64,000 nt of DNA from Mariprofundus sp. NF (GCF_013387455.1 NZ_VWNC01000002.1:124001-188000), one strand, 5' to 3'; shown: positions 55,513-64,000, numbered from the stretch's first letter. The notes: a model not told the origin generated them from the letters alone. Translations and numbers: made by a program.

Positions 55513-56922
55513 TCAGACCAGCGCCTTCAACAATTTTCCGTGAATCCCCTCGAAACCGCCGTTGGAGAGGACCAGCAGATGATCTCCGGATTCACTTGTT
55601 GCTGCGACACAGGCAACAATGGCCTCCACATCTGAGATCATCGATGCATGGCTGCCGATCTGCCGACACACCTCTGCCGCATCCAGCACCTCATCAGCTT
55701 GAAGGTTGCGATCTGAGGGGGCTGCAAAAATCACCTTGTCGGCCGCATCGAAACAGAGCGGCAGACGATCCTGATGAATGCGAGTACGCATGGTGTTGGA
55801 GCGTGGCTCAACAATCACCCAGAGCTTGCCTTCAGAACCCGCACGCCGCATCGCAGCCTTGGCTGCAGTAACCATATTGGTGATAGCTGTGGGGTGATGC
55901 GCAAAATCATCAAACACTTTCACGCCACCAGCCTCACCAACCAGTGTCATACGGCGACGGATACCGGAAAAGCTTGCGAATGCAGCGGCAATATCACTGC
56001 GTTCCACACCCATCAACGTGGCCGCAGCAGCAACTGCGCAGGCGTTAGCGGCATTGTGCAGCCCGATCATCTGCCACTCACACTCCAGCCAGGGCTCACC
56101 GTTGTGATAGATTCTGAACAGCGCGCCATCGTCACTGAGGGGCTGCCACTGCCACTGGGCGGAAGCATGGGGATAGCGGCCAAAGGTAGTGACCGGCGTC
56201 CAGCAACCACGATCCAAGACATCACTGACATCCGGCTCATCAGCGTTAGCAATAATATTGCCGTCAGCAGGCACGGTGCGCAGCAGATGGTGAAACTGTG
56301 TTTTGATCGCTTCCAGATCAGGAAATATATCGGCGTGATCATATTCAAGATTATTAAGAATCAATGTGCGGGCATGGTAGTGCAGAAATTTACTGCGTTT
56401 ATCGAAAAAGGCGGTGTCATACTCATCCCCTTCCAATACAAAGGTTTCGCCCGCACCAAGGCTTGCGCCACCACCGAAATTTTCAGGCACGCCGCCAATC
56501 AGGAAACCCGGCTGCCTGCCTGCGATCTGAAGCAGATGCGCCATAATCGAAGCGGTCGTTGTTTTACCATGTGTGCCGGCCACAACCACGGCATGGCGAC
56601 CCGGCAGAATATGATTACCGACAAACTCAGGTCCTGAGCAGTAGGCCAGACCACGATTGAGAATGGATTCCACCTCAACATTACCACGACTCATAGCATT
56701 GCCGATCACACAGAGATCAGGTGCCGGTTGCAGATTTTCGATAGCAAAGGGGGCGATATCAACACCGAGCTCAGCCAGATAATCGGACATCGGCGGGTAA
56801 ACTCCGGCATCAGAACCGGTGACGCGATAACCACTGGCTTTGGCCAGTGCGGCAATCGCAGCCATGGCGGTACCGCAAACGCCGAGAATATGAATATGTC
56901 CTTTTGTTATATCATCTGTCAT
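55513..56922 (-). CDS. mpl: UDP-N-acetylmuramate:L-alanyl-gamma-D-glutamyl-meso-diaminopimelate ligase
   Basis: 469 residues, Mur ligase family. HILGVCGTAMAAIAALAKAS opens the N-terminal Rossmann domain, the ATP site is VVAGTHGKTTTASIMAHLL, and LEGDEYDTAFFDKRSKFLHY distinguishes Mpl from MurC. It ligates recovered tripeptide to UDP-MurNAc in peptidoglycan recycling. Cytoplasmic. Confidence 0.95.
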   Translation of the reverse strand: MTDDITKGHIHILGVCGTAMAAIAALAKASGYRVTGSDAGVYPPMSDYLAELGVDIAPFAIENLQPAPDLCVIGNAMSRGNVEVESILNRGLAYCSGPEFVGNHILPGRHAVVVAGTHGKTTTASIMAHLLQIAGRQPGFLIGGVPENFGGGASLGAGETFVLEGDEYDTAFFDKRSKFLHYHARTLILNNLEYDHADIFPDLEAIKTQFHHLLRTVPADGNIIANADEPDVSDVLDRGCWTPVTTFGRYPHASAQWQWQPLSDDGALFRIYHNGEPWLECEWQMIGLHNAANACAVAAAATLMGVERSDIAAAFASFSGIRRRMTLVGEAGGVKVFDDFAHHPTAITNMVTAAKAAMRRAGSEGKLWVIVEPRSNTMRTRIHQDRLPLCFDAADKVIFAAPSDRNLQADEVLDAAEVCRQIGSHASMISDVEAIVACVAATSESGDHLLVLSNGGFEGIHGKLLKALV

Positions 56923-57000
56923 GAGCAGTGAATCATAGAGGTGTAAGGCAACAAATTAAATCAAAAAGACTTTTAATTTAAAATCGTACATTATTGGCCC

Positions 57001-57678
57001 ATGGTTCTACATACTTTACCGCACATCACAGTCGAAACCGGCCCCAATCCGACCGCCACGATCATCTGGCTGCATGGTCTGGGTGCTGATGGTCACGATT
57101 TTGAGCCGATTGTACCGCAACTTGGCCTGCCCTCCGGCCTTGCAGTACGTTTTATCTTTCCACATGCCCCCTCGATGCCGGTAACACTCAATGGCGGCTA
57201 TATCATGCCCGCCTGGTACGACATCAAACAGACCGATCTCGGCATTGAACATGATCGCAAAGGCATCAAAGAGTCAACTGCCGACATTCAGCTACTGATC
57301 GAGCAGGAGCAGATGCGCGGCATTAAAAGCAGTCGCATTATCCTTGCCGGTTTCTCTCAGGGTGCAGCGATGAGCCTGCATGTCGGCCTTAGCCAGAGCC
57401 CGCCACTGGCAGGCATCATGGCACTCTCCGGTTATCTGCTGCTGCCTGATCAGATAGAACGATTTAAACCGGCAGCGCTGAACACCCCAATCTTCATGGC
57501 TCACGGCATCAATGATCCGGTTGTCCCCTACGCTCTTGGTGACAGCTCACGAAGGAAGCTTATGGCTGCTGGCTGTGCCATTGAATGGCACAGCTATCCG
57601 ATGCAGCACAACGTCTGCCCAGAAGAGATTCGCCATATCGGCAAGTGGATTAACAGCATCCTGACAACAGAGGATTAA
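57001..57678 (+). CDS. Carboxylesterase/lysophospholipase-type alpha/beta hydrolase
   Basis: 225 residues. WLHGLGADGHDFEPIV gives the oxyanion region, the nucleophile Ser is in LAGFSQGAAMSLHVG, the acid is in AHGINDPVVPYA and the His in YPMQHNVCPEE. This matches the EstB/YpfH-like carboxylesterase family (phospholipase/carboxylesterase, PF02230). No signal peptide, so cytoplasmic. Preferred substrates are short-chain esters; the natural one is unknown. Divergent from mpl. Confidence 0.93.
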   Translation: MVLHTLPHITVETGPNPTATIIWLHGLGADGHDFEPIVPQLGLPSGLAVRFIFPHAPSMPVTLNGGYIMPAWYDIKQTDLGIEHDRKGIKESTADIQLLIEQEQMRGIKSSRIILAGFSQGAAMSLHVGLSQSPPLAGIMALSGYLLLPDQIERFKPAALNTPIFMAHGINDPVVPYALGDSSRRKLMAAGCAIEWHSYPMQHNVCPEEIRHIGKWINSILTTED

Positions 57679-57687
57679 CAGACACCG

Positions 57688-59040
57688 TTAATCCGGGGCT
57701 ACCTCGTCATGCATATGCCGCTCACCTCTGTAAAAACGGCAGAGCAGAGAGAAGAGAATCGCCGTGCCCAGCATCAGCAGGGTAAAGAAGATAAAGTAGT
57801 CGGCACCAGCCAGCAGTGACTCTCCCGTTTCATTGTGAATAAAGAAGTTCACAACACTGGTAAACAGATTACCGACAGAGATCGAGAGCATGAAAAAAGC
57901 CATAACAAAAGATTTCATCGATTTCGGTGCCTGCGTATAAGAGAACTCCAGACAGGCGATTGAGATCATCACCTCAGCACAGGTGATGAGAACATAGGCC
58001 AGCAGCTGCCAGAGAATGTGCGGACTCAAGCCTTGATCAATCTGCAACTGAATCCAGCAGGGAATAGCAAAAGCAATCACGGTCACAAACATACCAATGG
58101 CCATCTTGCCTAGCTCCGTCAGCGCAAAACGAGACTCGATTGCCGGATAAACAAGGTAGGAGAAGATTGGAATCAGCAGCATCACCAGCAGCGGATTGGC
58201 CGCCTGCATCTGTGAGGGCAGAATCTCAAAACCAAATAGCATCCGATCCATCTGCTGCGCCTGCAACACCCAACTGGAGCCTGTCTGATCAAACAGTGAC
58301 CAGAATACCGCCACAAAGAGATAGACCAGCGCCAGTCGCCCCAGTGTCTTAAGCCCAGCGCCACTAAAAGCCTCACGCAGAAAACCCAACCCTGCCGGTG
58401 GCAGATGCGCAAAGCGGTTGCGCCCGGACCAGAACAGCAGGGTTGCCACCAGCATCAGAACGCCCGGCACGGCAAAGGCCACCGCTGCACCGTAGTGCTG
58501 CAGCAACCACGGCGTGGCCAGCATAGAGAGAAATGCCCCGAGATTAATCGCGAAATAGAACCAGCCGAATACCCGCGAGAGCAGATGTGCATTGGATTTA
58601 CCAAACTGATCACCCACATGGGATGAGACACACGGCTTTATGCCCCCTGCCCCCAGTGCAATCAACCCCAGCCCAATGGCCAACCCCACTTTGGAGTGAT
58701 CCAGTGCCAGTGCCAAGTGGCCCAGACAGTAGATGATCGACAGCAGAATAATGGTGCGGTATTTGCCAAGCAGCCCATCGGAGATCAGTGCCCCTAGCAG
58801 TGGCGTGAAATAGACCGCCGAAACAAACAGATGAAACCACCCCTTGGCTTGATCCTCACTCATCATTGCAGCCGTTCCATCACCATTGAGCAGGTACTGC
58901 GTCATAAAGATAATCAGGATGGCACGCATGCCGTAATAGCTGAATCGCTCAGCCCCTTCATTACCGACAATGAAGCCGATACCCGGTGGCAAATGTTTGA
59001 TTGCCAGCGGTGCGGCGCGGTATTTATTGCCCTTTGCCAT
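57688..59040 (-). CDS. POT/PTR2-family proton-coupled peptide transporter
   Basis: About 450 residues from the ATG at 59040; a GTG at 59094 would add 18 residues of uncertain value. GNEGAERFSYYGMRAILIIF holds the PTR2 ExxxRFxYYG element, and LGAGGIKPCVSSHVGDQF is the second family signature. Around 12-14 membrane helices. It imports di- and tripeptides with protons. Convergent with the esterase gene, 9 bases apart. Confidence 0.93.
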   Translation of the reverse strand: MAKGNKYRAAPLAIKHLPPGIGFIVGNEGAERFSYYGMRAILIIFMTQYLLNGDGTAAMMSEDQAKGWFHLFVSAVYFTPLLGALISDGLLGKYRTIILLSIIYCLGHLALALDHSKVGLAIGLGLIALGAGGIKPCVSSHVGDQFGKSNAHLLSRVFGWFYFAINLGAFLSMLATPWLLQHYGAAVAFAVPGVLMLVATLLFWSGRNRFAHLPPAGLGFLREAFSGAGLKTLGRLALVYLFVAVFWSLFDQTGSSWVLQAQQMDRMLFGFEILPSQMQAANPLLVMLLIPIFSYLVYPAIESRFALTELGKMAIGMFVTVIAFAIPCWIQLQIDQGLSPHILWQLLAYVLITCAEVMISIACLEFSYTQAPKSMKSFVMAFFMLSISVGNLFTSVVNFFIHNETGESLLAGADYFIFFTLLMLGTAILFSLLCRFYRGERHMHDEVAPD

Positions 59041-59148
59041 GGCCAGAGAAGCTGCCACTGTAATCAGACATGGGAAGCCCTTGCGATTGCCCACCTTAAT
59101 CCCTAATATCCGCCGCCCTTGTGAAGCGCACCATTTTCACATGGAACT

Positions 59149-59238
59149 GGAGAGATGTCTGAGTGGTTGAAGGAGCACGCCTGGAAAGCGTGTGTACGTG
59201 AAAGCGTACCGAGGGTTCGAATCCCTCTCTCTCCGCCA
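59149..59238 (+). tRNA. tRNA-Ser (anticodon GGA)
   Basis: 90 bases including encoded CCA. Acceptor GGAGAGA pairs with TCTCTCC; the anticodon arm CGCCTGGAAAGCG shows GGA, reading UCC and UCU; a long class II variable arm (GTGTACGTGAAAGCGTAC) and T-arm GAGGGTTCGAATCCCTC follow. The long variable arm confirms serine. Confidence 0.97.
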
Positions 59239-59280
59239 TTTTATAAACGGATGGCTTTTTGCCATCCATTTATAAAATTT
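59239..59280 (+). terminator. tRNA-Ser terminator hairpin
   Basis: Arms TTTATAAA-C-GGATGGC and GCCATCC-A-TTTATAAA with a five-T loop, one mismatch, followed by ATTT. Confidence 0.7.
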
Positions 59281-59310
59281 CGGGATCGAGGTCTTGAAGA
59301 ACCCTCTTGG

Positions 59311-59382
59311 GTTCGACAAATCGGCACGACAGCCGATTTGAACGCGCATAGCGCGCCCGAAGGGTGGAAGGCATGGATGCCT
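59311..59382 (+). repeat. Second copy of the RNA-linked repeat
   Basis: GTTCGACAAATCGG, AGCCGATTT, ACGCGC, GCGCGCCCGAAGGG and GGCATGGATGCC follow the same order as the unit at 49563-49633 read in the tmRNA direction, at roughly 75% identity. A spurious reading frame runs through it. Confidence 0.7.
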
Positions 59383-59474
59383 GACATTAATCCCTCTCGG
59401 TGAATAGATCGCCTCTCCCGAGGTTTTAATTGAGACCCCGTCTCGATACCAATTTCCACACCCGTGGAACCCAG

Positions 59475-59588
59475 GTGTCGTCCGGGTCGGGCCCCGCACG
59501 GCGGACCCCTGTGAACCCCGTCAGATCCGGAAGGAAGCAGCGGCAGCAGGACGAAGCGCGTTGCGGATCTGTCCGGCTCGGGCGGCGC
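59475..59588 (+). ncRNA. ffs: Signal recognition particle RNA (4.5S type)
   Basis: Contains the conserved SRP core GTCAGATCCGGAAGGAAGCA followed by GGACGAAGC. The 5' GTGTCGTCCGGGTCGG pairs with the 3' CCGGCTCGGGCGGCGC to form one long hairpin of about 114 bases, and eight T follow. It pairs with Ffh to target membrane proteins. Confidence 0.95.
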
Positions 59589-59668
59589 ATTTTTTTTCAG
59601 CGCCCTCAGCCTAAAAAAACAATCCAGCCTGACCTTTTCTATTTGGTAATTTAATTAAGCATCACCAA

Positions 59669-59977
59669 TCAGAATAGCTTCTTCACAAATGCATCAACCT
59701 CTGCAGCACTACCCTTCACATAGATCATCTGCTGGTTATTACCCGGATTGATCACTGCTTCTGTCTTGACCTTAAACTTCGTTTCAGTCCTGACTAAACT
59801 TATGTCTGAGCGCTTTAAAGTGACTGTGATTTTACGCACGTCAGCGTTTCCTGTGCTGCAAACAAGCGTTGTCTTGGTGACTACACAATCGTTAACGTTG
59901 TGCTCTCCATTGGCGAACTCCGCATTAGCCTGCGTAGTCAAAGCAAGAAACATAGGAATAAAGATAATTTTTTTCAT
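59669..59977 (-). CDS. Small secreted protein, unknown function
   Basis: 102 residues, AGGAGGGCGTTC before the ATG. Signal peptide MKKIIFIPMFLALTTQANAE with AxA cleavage. The mature part of about 83 residues has two cysteines (C32 and C40 region: NDCVVTKTTLVCSTG) that may form a disulfide, then several beta-strand-like segments and the end VDAFVKKLF. I recognise no family. Its own ribosome binding site and signal make it a real gene. Confidence 0.7.
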   Translation of the reverse strand: MKKIIFIPMFLALTTQANAEFANGEHNVNDCVVTKTTLVCSTGNADVRKITVTLKRSDISLVRTETKFKVKTEAVINPGNNQQMIYVKGSAAEVDAFVKKLF

Positions 59978-60223
59978 GAACGCCCTCCTGGACAGATATG
60001 AACACTGTTTTCCAAATGGCGGATCTGGCCGAGAATAGATCCAATCTACGCCTTACTATGATTGTAGACGAGAACGGTGCATTAGCCAAAGTCGATTACC
60101 CTCACCTAATGAGTCGAATGCTACTTCCGACCAGACATGGCCATTAAAACCTCGAAAAGCATCAACCATATGAGAGCAACATTTCATTGGAACTAAAGCT
60201 TGTGTAGTCGTTATGATGGCTGA

Positions 60224-61327
60224 TTAAGGTGCCATTCTTACACAGTTTTTACCAGCCCGTTTAGCTTCGTAGACACCATTGTCTGCTGCTTTTATCAAGG
60301 CATCGCAGTCCACCATGCCTGAGGTTCGCACACCCAGCCCAACACTGATACTTCCACACCAAACACCATCACCCGTTGGCACACGAAGCTCGGACACTTT
60401 CAAACAAACTTCCTCTGCAATGCTCGTTGCGCTCTCTTGATCAGTATTCGGGCAAATAATAAAGAACTCATCTCCACCCAGACGACAAACTATATCCATA
60501 TCTCGCACAGCACGCTGGAGTGTCTTGGCCAACTCACACAGCACACTATCACCAGCATCGTGCCCATAAGTGTCGTTCACTTCTTTAAAGTGATCGGCAT
60601 CAATCATCATGCAGGCCATAGGAGTGCCATCATACGATGACTTGTCCCACAAAGATTCAAGCTGACGCATGCAGTGGCGCCTGTTAGGAAGCTTGGTTAG
60701 CACATCAGTAAGTGAAATCTCCTCCAGATGAATATTTGCTTCTGATAAGGCTTTAGTACGTTCTAAAACCTTCTCCTCCAGAGATTGATTCAATCTATTT
60801 AAATCAATGTTTTTTGCCGTTGAGCGACTCAGTAATTCATTAACTGTTTCAAGCAGAGGCTTCATCACGATATTGCTTTGTATCTCCTCCTGGTAAGCAT
60901 CTGCCGGAGTGACACCCGATTCAATGGATCTAATCTGTCGCGCCAAATTCTGGTCAGTACCAAGAATGTGAAAAGTGAGCCAATGGCACAAGAAGTCTAA
61001 CAAATAACTGATGGTTTCAGGTTTTTCCAGATCAACTTTTTCACGTATTGAGACTATGCCTTCAAGGAAATCAGTATGTGTTTTGTGATGAACCTCAAGG
61101 TATTGCGGATCTAAATTAGACTCACACATGAAATCTTCTTCGCATTGAAAGTGGTAAGCAGAATAGTCTGTCAGCTCTTTGAATATAGGTTCAACTTCTT
61201 CCAGTGTAGTAACACCTTCAGCGACCTTCTCCCCTAGCTGGTTAATAATATCCACTAATTTTTTATGCTGCTGGTCTACTTCAGGTAAGCCTGTGATGAA
61301 ATTTTCATTCCAATAAAATGTATCCAT
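60224..61327 (-). CDS. Bacteriohemerythrin-GGDEF diguanylate cyclase
   Basis: 367 residues. Hemerythrin domain with di-iron ligands H21, H59, E63, H80, H84, H115/H120 and D125 (DQQHKKL; YHFQCEEDF; HHKTH; HWLTFHILGTD). A helical linker (about 160-205) leads to a GGDEF domain with intact G284-GDEF-288 and the inhibitory I-site R275-DMD278 five residues before it. It should make c-di-GMP under control of oxygen or redox state bound at the di-iron site. Cytoplasmic; no membrane segment. Confidence 0.95.
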   Translation of the reverse strand: MDTFYWNENFITGLPEVDQQHKKLVDIINQLGEKVAEGVTTLEEVEPIFKELTDYSAYHFQCEEDFMCESNLDPQYLEVHHKTHTDFLEGIVSIREKVDLEKPETISYLLDFLCHWLTFHILGTDQNLARQIRSIESGVTPADAYQEEIQSNIVMKPLLETVNELLSRSTAKNIDLNRLNQSLEEKVLERTKALSEANIHLEEISLTDVLTKLPNRRHCMRQLESLWDKSSYDGTPMACMMIDADHFKEVNDTYGHDAGDSVLCELAKTLQRAVRDMDIVCRLGGDEFFIICPNTDQESATSIAEEVCLKVSELRVPTGDGVWCGSISVGLGVRTSGMVDCDALIKAADNGVYEAKRAGKNCVRMAP

Positions 61328-61487
61328 ACAGTTATAACCTCACATTGCTACCAATGATGTACTCAGGCAAATGACTGGTCAAAGAAAACCCACTAAGATG
61401 ATGGCAGATGAACAACGATTTCCCATCCCTTTTCTCCATCTGTTTGTAGCGGAAGTTGGCCGCCAGCAGTCCTTCATACAGCGTATG

Positions 61488-61517
61488 CAAAACAGGCCGA
61501 GTTTTCACCCGACCTGT
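61488..61517 (-). terminator. Intrinsic terminator of the mscS-type gene
   Basis: On the minus strand ACAGGTCGGGT and ACTCGGCCTGT pair fully (two G-U) around GAAA and are followed by TTTT, 36 bases after the stop. Confidence 0.8.
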
Positions 61518-61552
61518 CTCAATACTGCAATAAACTTTAAACGTTCGAAGCG

Positions 61553-62389
61553 TTATGCATTGGACATATGCACATCCCTCTGTGGGAACGGGATGGTGAT
61601 ATTGTTGGCATCCAGTGCCATTTTCATCGATTCATTCACTTCAAAGAAAACATCCCAATAATAATCAGGATGGCAGTGTGGTCTGACTGCGAGATTCACA
61701 GAGCTATCGGCCAGCTCCAGCACACCCACAAACGGGGCCGGCTCCTGCATCACTTTTTCATGTTTGGTCAGCACATCCATCAACACCGCTTTTGCTTTGC
61801 TAATATCTTCGTCATAAGCAATACCAACACTCAGGTCGACTCGAATCTTACCCTCAACGCTATAATTAATAATAGAACCGTTTGAGGTTGCACCATTGGG
61901 AATAATGATCTGCTTCATATGCGGGGAGGTAAGGATGGTGTTAAATATCTGCACCTCTTTCACCACACCGAGATGGCCTTGCGACTCAATCAGATCACCC
62001 ACCTTATAGGGTTTGAAAAACATAATTAACACGCCGCCTGCAAAGTTGGCCAGGCTGCCCTGCAACGCCAGGCCAATCGCCAAACCGGCTGCACCGAGCA
62101 CGGCCACAAATGAGGTGGTGGCGATACCGATCATCGAGGCAACAGAGATAAACAGCAGCACCTTCAGCACCCATGTCACCAGCCCTGTCATAAATGGAAT
62201 CAAGGTTGGCTCCACCTTGGACTTCTCCATTGAAAGCTTCATCAACCTGCCAATGCCGCCAATAACCCACAGGCCTACCATCAGCGTGATGATGGTTAAC
62301 ACCAGTTTAGGCGCATACTCCAATCCCAGCTCATAGGCTTTCAGGGTAAGTGCCTGCATCTGTTGCACTGCATTATCTATTTCGTTCAT
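61553..62389 (-). CDS. MscS-family mechanosensitive channel
   Basis: 278 residues, GAGGTGGCAA before the ATG. Three N-terminal membrane helices; the pore-lining helix is GAAGLAIGLALQGSLANFAG, followed by GVLIMFFKPYKVGDLIE and the cytoplasmic beta domain. It is the short MscS type that opens on membrane tension to release solutes after osmotic downshock. Confidence 0.95.
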   Translation of the reverse strand: MNEIDNAVQQMQALTLKAYELGLEYAPKLVLTIITLMVGLWVIGGIGRLMKLSMEKSKVEPTLIPFMTGLVTWVLKVLLFISVASMIGIATTSFVAVLGAAGLAIGLALQGSLANFAGGVLIMFFKPYKVGDLIESQGHLGVVKEVQIFNTILTSPHMKQIIIPNGATSNGSIINYSVEGKIRVDLSVGIAYDEDISKAKAVLMDVLTKHEKVMQEPAPFVGVLELADSSVNLAVRPHCHPDYYWDVFFEVNESMKMALDANNITIPFPQRDVHMSNA

Positions 62390-62677
62390 TTGCCACCTCT
62401 ATCAGTCTGTCATATCTCTTCATTGCTTGATGATTACAGCAACCTTCTGCCTTCACAAGCACCATGACCGAAAGAGTAATCACCCCCTATTTCAAACGCA
62501 TGTGAAAAAGTTCACACGACATATCCACCTCTCTCCGGCACAATAGCCATTAATTATATCTATTGAGACTGAGGAGCAAGGGGATTCAATGGGGCATCCG
62601 CTGATTATAAACTTGATCACCGCACTGCAAATTCCCGGAAACCATTTCCAAACAAACACTGTAACCGGTCTGTTTCG

Positions 62678-63142
62678 ATGAAAAAGGATCATATCAAACA
62701 CGAATTGATCGTAATATTTGCAATCGTTTCTGTCTCATTTCTTGTTTTTACTCAAATCGATGTTCTTGAAATGATCGTAGCCCTCTCTGCAAAATATGAG
62801 CATTATGAAATAGATGAGCTTGTCGCAAGCGCCATCGTTTTCGCAGGCTGCATGGTCTTTTTTTCCATCAGACGCTGGCGAGAGTCGCATCGATACAACA
62901 AGCTGCTCACCCTGAAAAACAGTGAACTCCAAACTGCTCTTAACGAGGTTAAAGTACTGCAGGGGATACTTCCTATCTGCTCATACTGCAAAAAAATCAG
63001 AGACACAGATGACTCATGGAAACAGCTGGAACATTACATCCACACCCATTCCGATGCCCAATTCAGCCACGGCATTTGCCCGGAATGTAGTGACATCGCC
63101 ATGAAAGAGTTAAATGAAATGTCCTCAAACAAAGACGAATAA
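62678..63142 (+). CDS. Membrane protein with C-terminal CxxC...CxxC sensor-type tail
   Basis: 154 residues. Two N-terminal membrane segments (about 9-27 and 49-65), a helical linker (70-95), then GILPICSYCKKIRDTDDSW and HTHSDAQFSHGICPECSD. C101/C104 and C134/C137 with H131 could bind zinc. The LPICxxCKKIRD...FSHGICPxC tail is known at the C-terminus of many PAS or receiver signalling proteins; here it is attached only to a membrane anchor, without kinase or cyclase. Function unknown. Confidence 0.85.
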   Translation: MKKDHIKHELIVIFAIVSVSFLVFTQIDVLEMIVALSAKYEHYEIDELVASAIVFAGCMVFFSIRRWRESHRYNKLLTLKNSELQTALNEVKVLQGILPICSYCKKIRDTDDSWKQLEHYIHTHSDAQFSHGICPECSDIAMKELNEMSSNKDE

Positions 63143-63277
63143 GCTTTCTGCAAAGAATAGTCGTCTCAGCCATGCGGCTTCAACACCTCCCAACCATCGA
63201 AATAAACTGTCTCTGACTCCATCGATTACTTGGGATAACAGTCCACGGTAGCGAGAAGAAGACCTTTTTATTCAGAC

Positions 63278-63309
63278 AAAAAAACAGGCCGGGAGGGAAG
63301 CCCGGCCTG
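63278..63309 (-). terminator. lpxC terminator
   Basis: On the minus strand CAGGCCGGG and CCCGGCCTG arms (perfect 9 bp) with a 7-base loop, then seven T; 39 bases after the stop. Confidence 0.92.
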
Positions 63310-63347
63310 CTTTATAAACAGAGAAAACAGATTGGAACGTTAAGGAG

Positions 63348-64000
63348 TTAAGCCTGTTGTACTTCGCCTAAGCCTTCTTCAGCGGTAACTTCATCTGCAA
63401 TCAACTCTTCGATACGGTAGCTCGAAGGATCGGCAAGCAGTGTGGTTACCAGTTTGTGGTTCATATCATGGCCGGTCAGCTCACCTTCAAAGGCTCCGAC
63501 AATCGGATAACCTGAAAGGGAGAGATCGCCCAGCGTGTCGAGAATCTTGTGACGAACACATTCATCATCATAACGCAGACCACCTTCGTTAACGACACGA
63601 TGGGTATCGAGTACGATGGCATTCTCTAATGAACCACCGAGTGCAAGTCCCGCCTTCTGCAGTGCTTCAACTTCATGCAGGAAGCCGAAGGTGCGGGCAC
63701 GGGAGATTTCACGGGTATAAGCCTGATGGGCAAAATTGATGGCGACTTTGCGTTTGCGCAGCAGCGGATGATCATAGTCCAGCAGATAGCTGATCTTGAA
63801 ACCTGCCGCAGGATAGAGAGCGCAACGCTTGTCACCCTCTTCAATCTCTACGCGCTTAAGGACACGAAGAACTTTCTTTGCTTTGGTCTGTTCGCGGATT
63901 CCGGCACATTGAATCAGAAACACAAACGGGGCGGATGATCCATCCATAATGGGAACTTCTGGACCACTGACTTCAATGCGAGCGTTATCCACGCCCAGAC
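63348..64000 (-). CDS. lpxC: UDP-3-O-acyl-N-acetylglucosamine deacetylase, C-terminal part cut by window edge
   Basis: 217 codons to the right edge; the frame is open through the border (LGVDNARIEVSGPEVPIMDG at the edge), so the start lies outside. SGPEVPIMDGSSAPFVFLIQ, FGFLHEVEALQKAGLALGGS and HKILDTLGDLSLSG are typical; the last contains zinc ligands, with the catalytic His in GHDMNH. LpxC carries out the committed deacetylation of lipid A synthesis, which marks this as an LPS-making bacterium. Confidence 0.96.
   Translation of the reverse strand, partial: LGVDNARIEVSGPEVPIMDGSSAPFVFLIQCAGIREQTKAKKVLRVLKRVEIEEGDKRCALYPAAGFKISYLLDYDHPLLRKRKVAINFAHQAYTREISRARTFGFLHEVEALQKAGLALGGSLENAIVLDTHRVVNEGGLRYDDECVRHKILDTLGDLSLSGYPIVGAFEGELTGHDMNHKLVTTLLADPSSYRIEELIADEVTAEEGLGEVQQA

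Noticed and set aside
59155-59403. 82-codon frame running through tRNA-Ser and its downstream repeat
   Set aside because: It is made from tRNA and repeat sequence; typical artefact.
60016-60147. 43-codon plus-strand ORF in the 246-base gap before the hemerythrin gene
   Set aside because: No ribosome binding site and no hydrophobic or conserved pattern; nothing supports translation.
61371-61661. 96-codon plus-strand frame downstream of the mscS-type gene
   Set aside because: It runs into the terminator and the end of the channel gene on the other strand and has no ribosome binding site.

Overview
The window looks like part of the chromosome of a Gram-negative, respiring proteobacterium. It carries lipid A synthesis (lpxC), an outer-membrane beta-barrel, ubiquinone synthesis (ubiC-ubiA), a 14-gene proton-pumping NADH dehydrogenase with separate nuoC and nuoD, a complete F1F0 ATP synthase operon and Pseudomonas-type type IV pilus genes. 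The mix of gammaproteobacteria-like gene orders and intermediate sequence relationships suggests a marine lineage such as Zetaproteobacteria (Mariprofundus-like). That placement is inference from memory of family resemblance and could not be checked here. There are no insertion sequences, prophage genes or CRISPR arrays.

Layout. 1-3150 (minus): tgpA-like transglutaminase (cut by the left edge), DUF58, MoxR ATPase and a small zincin. 3266-4808: a 42-residue membrane peptide, a rhodanese and an SDR protein. 4965-7508 (plus): PA2779/PA2778-type pair, a Pmp3-type peptide and an unrecognised membrane protein. 7530-8701: two divergent response regulators without a kinase, one with a four-cysteine tail, flanking a region with two palindromes. 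8800-11137: DUF6172, a class II Fic protein behind a striking operator-like repeat cluster, and a HAD nucleotidase. 11267-13700: Rho with a long AT-hook-containing N-terminal extension, and an SNase-like protein. 13709-21844 (minus): tightly overlapping aroE-pilB-pilC-pilS-pilR-pilD-coaE run. 21961-24265: RluA-type synthase, YceH-type protein, outer-membrane barrel. 24342-34504: glmU-glmS and the ATP synthase operon atpIBEFHAGDC. 34692-48980: nuoA to nuoN, read on the minus strand. 49439-50062: RNA-linked repeats and tmRNA. 50093-52970: ubiC-ubiA, rsmE and a periplasmic cyclophilin. 53037-53560: three tandem tiny membrane-peptide ORFs. 53660-59040: uracil-DNA glycosylase, fbp, mpl, an esterase and a POT transporter. 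59149-59588: tRNA-Ser(GGA), a second repeat copy and SRP RNA. 59669-64000: secreted small protein, hemerythrin-GGDEF, MscS channel, a Cys-rich membrane protein and lpxC (cut by the right edge).

Energy metabolism dominates the centre: Complex I feeds ubiquinone (made through UbiC and UbiA) and builds the proton gradient used by the adjacent ATP synthase; both operons have recognisable sigma-70-type promoters. GlmU, GlmS, Mpl and LpxC supply the cell envelope.

The most novel-looking feature is the cluster at 53069-53560. Three paralogous ORFs of 22, 22 and 23 codons each have a strong ribosome binding site and a shared M-x-[KE]-F-D-I-A start. Each is preceded by a Crp-like motif, and one ribosome binding site is buried in a terminator-like hairpin. 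I recognise no described family for these peptides.
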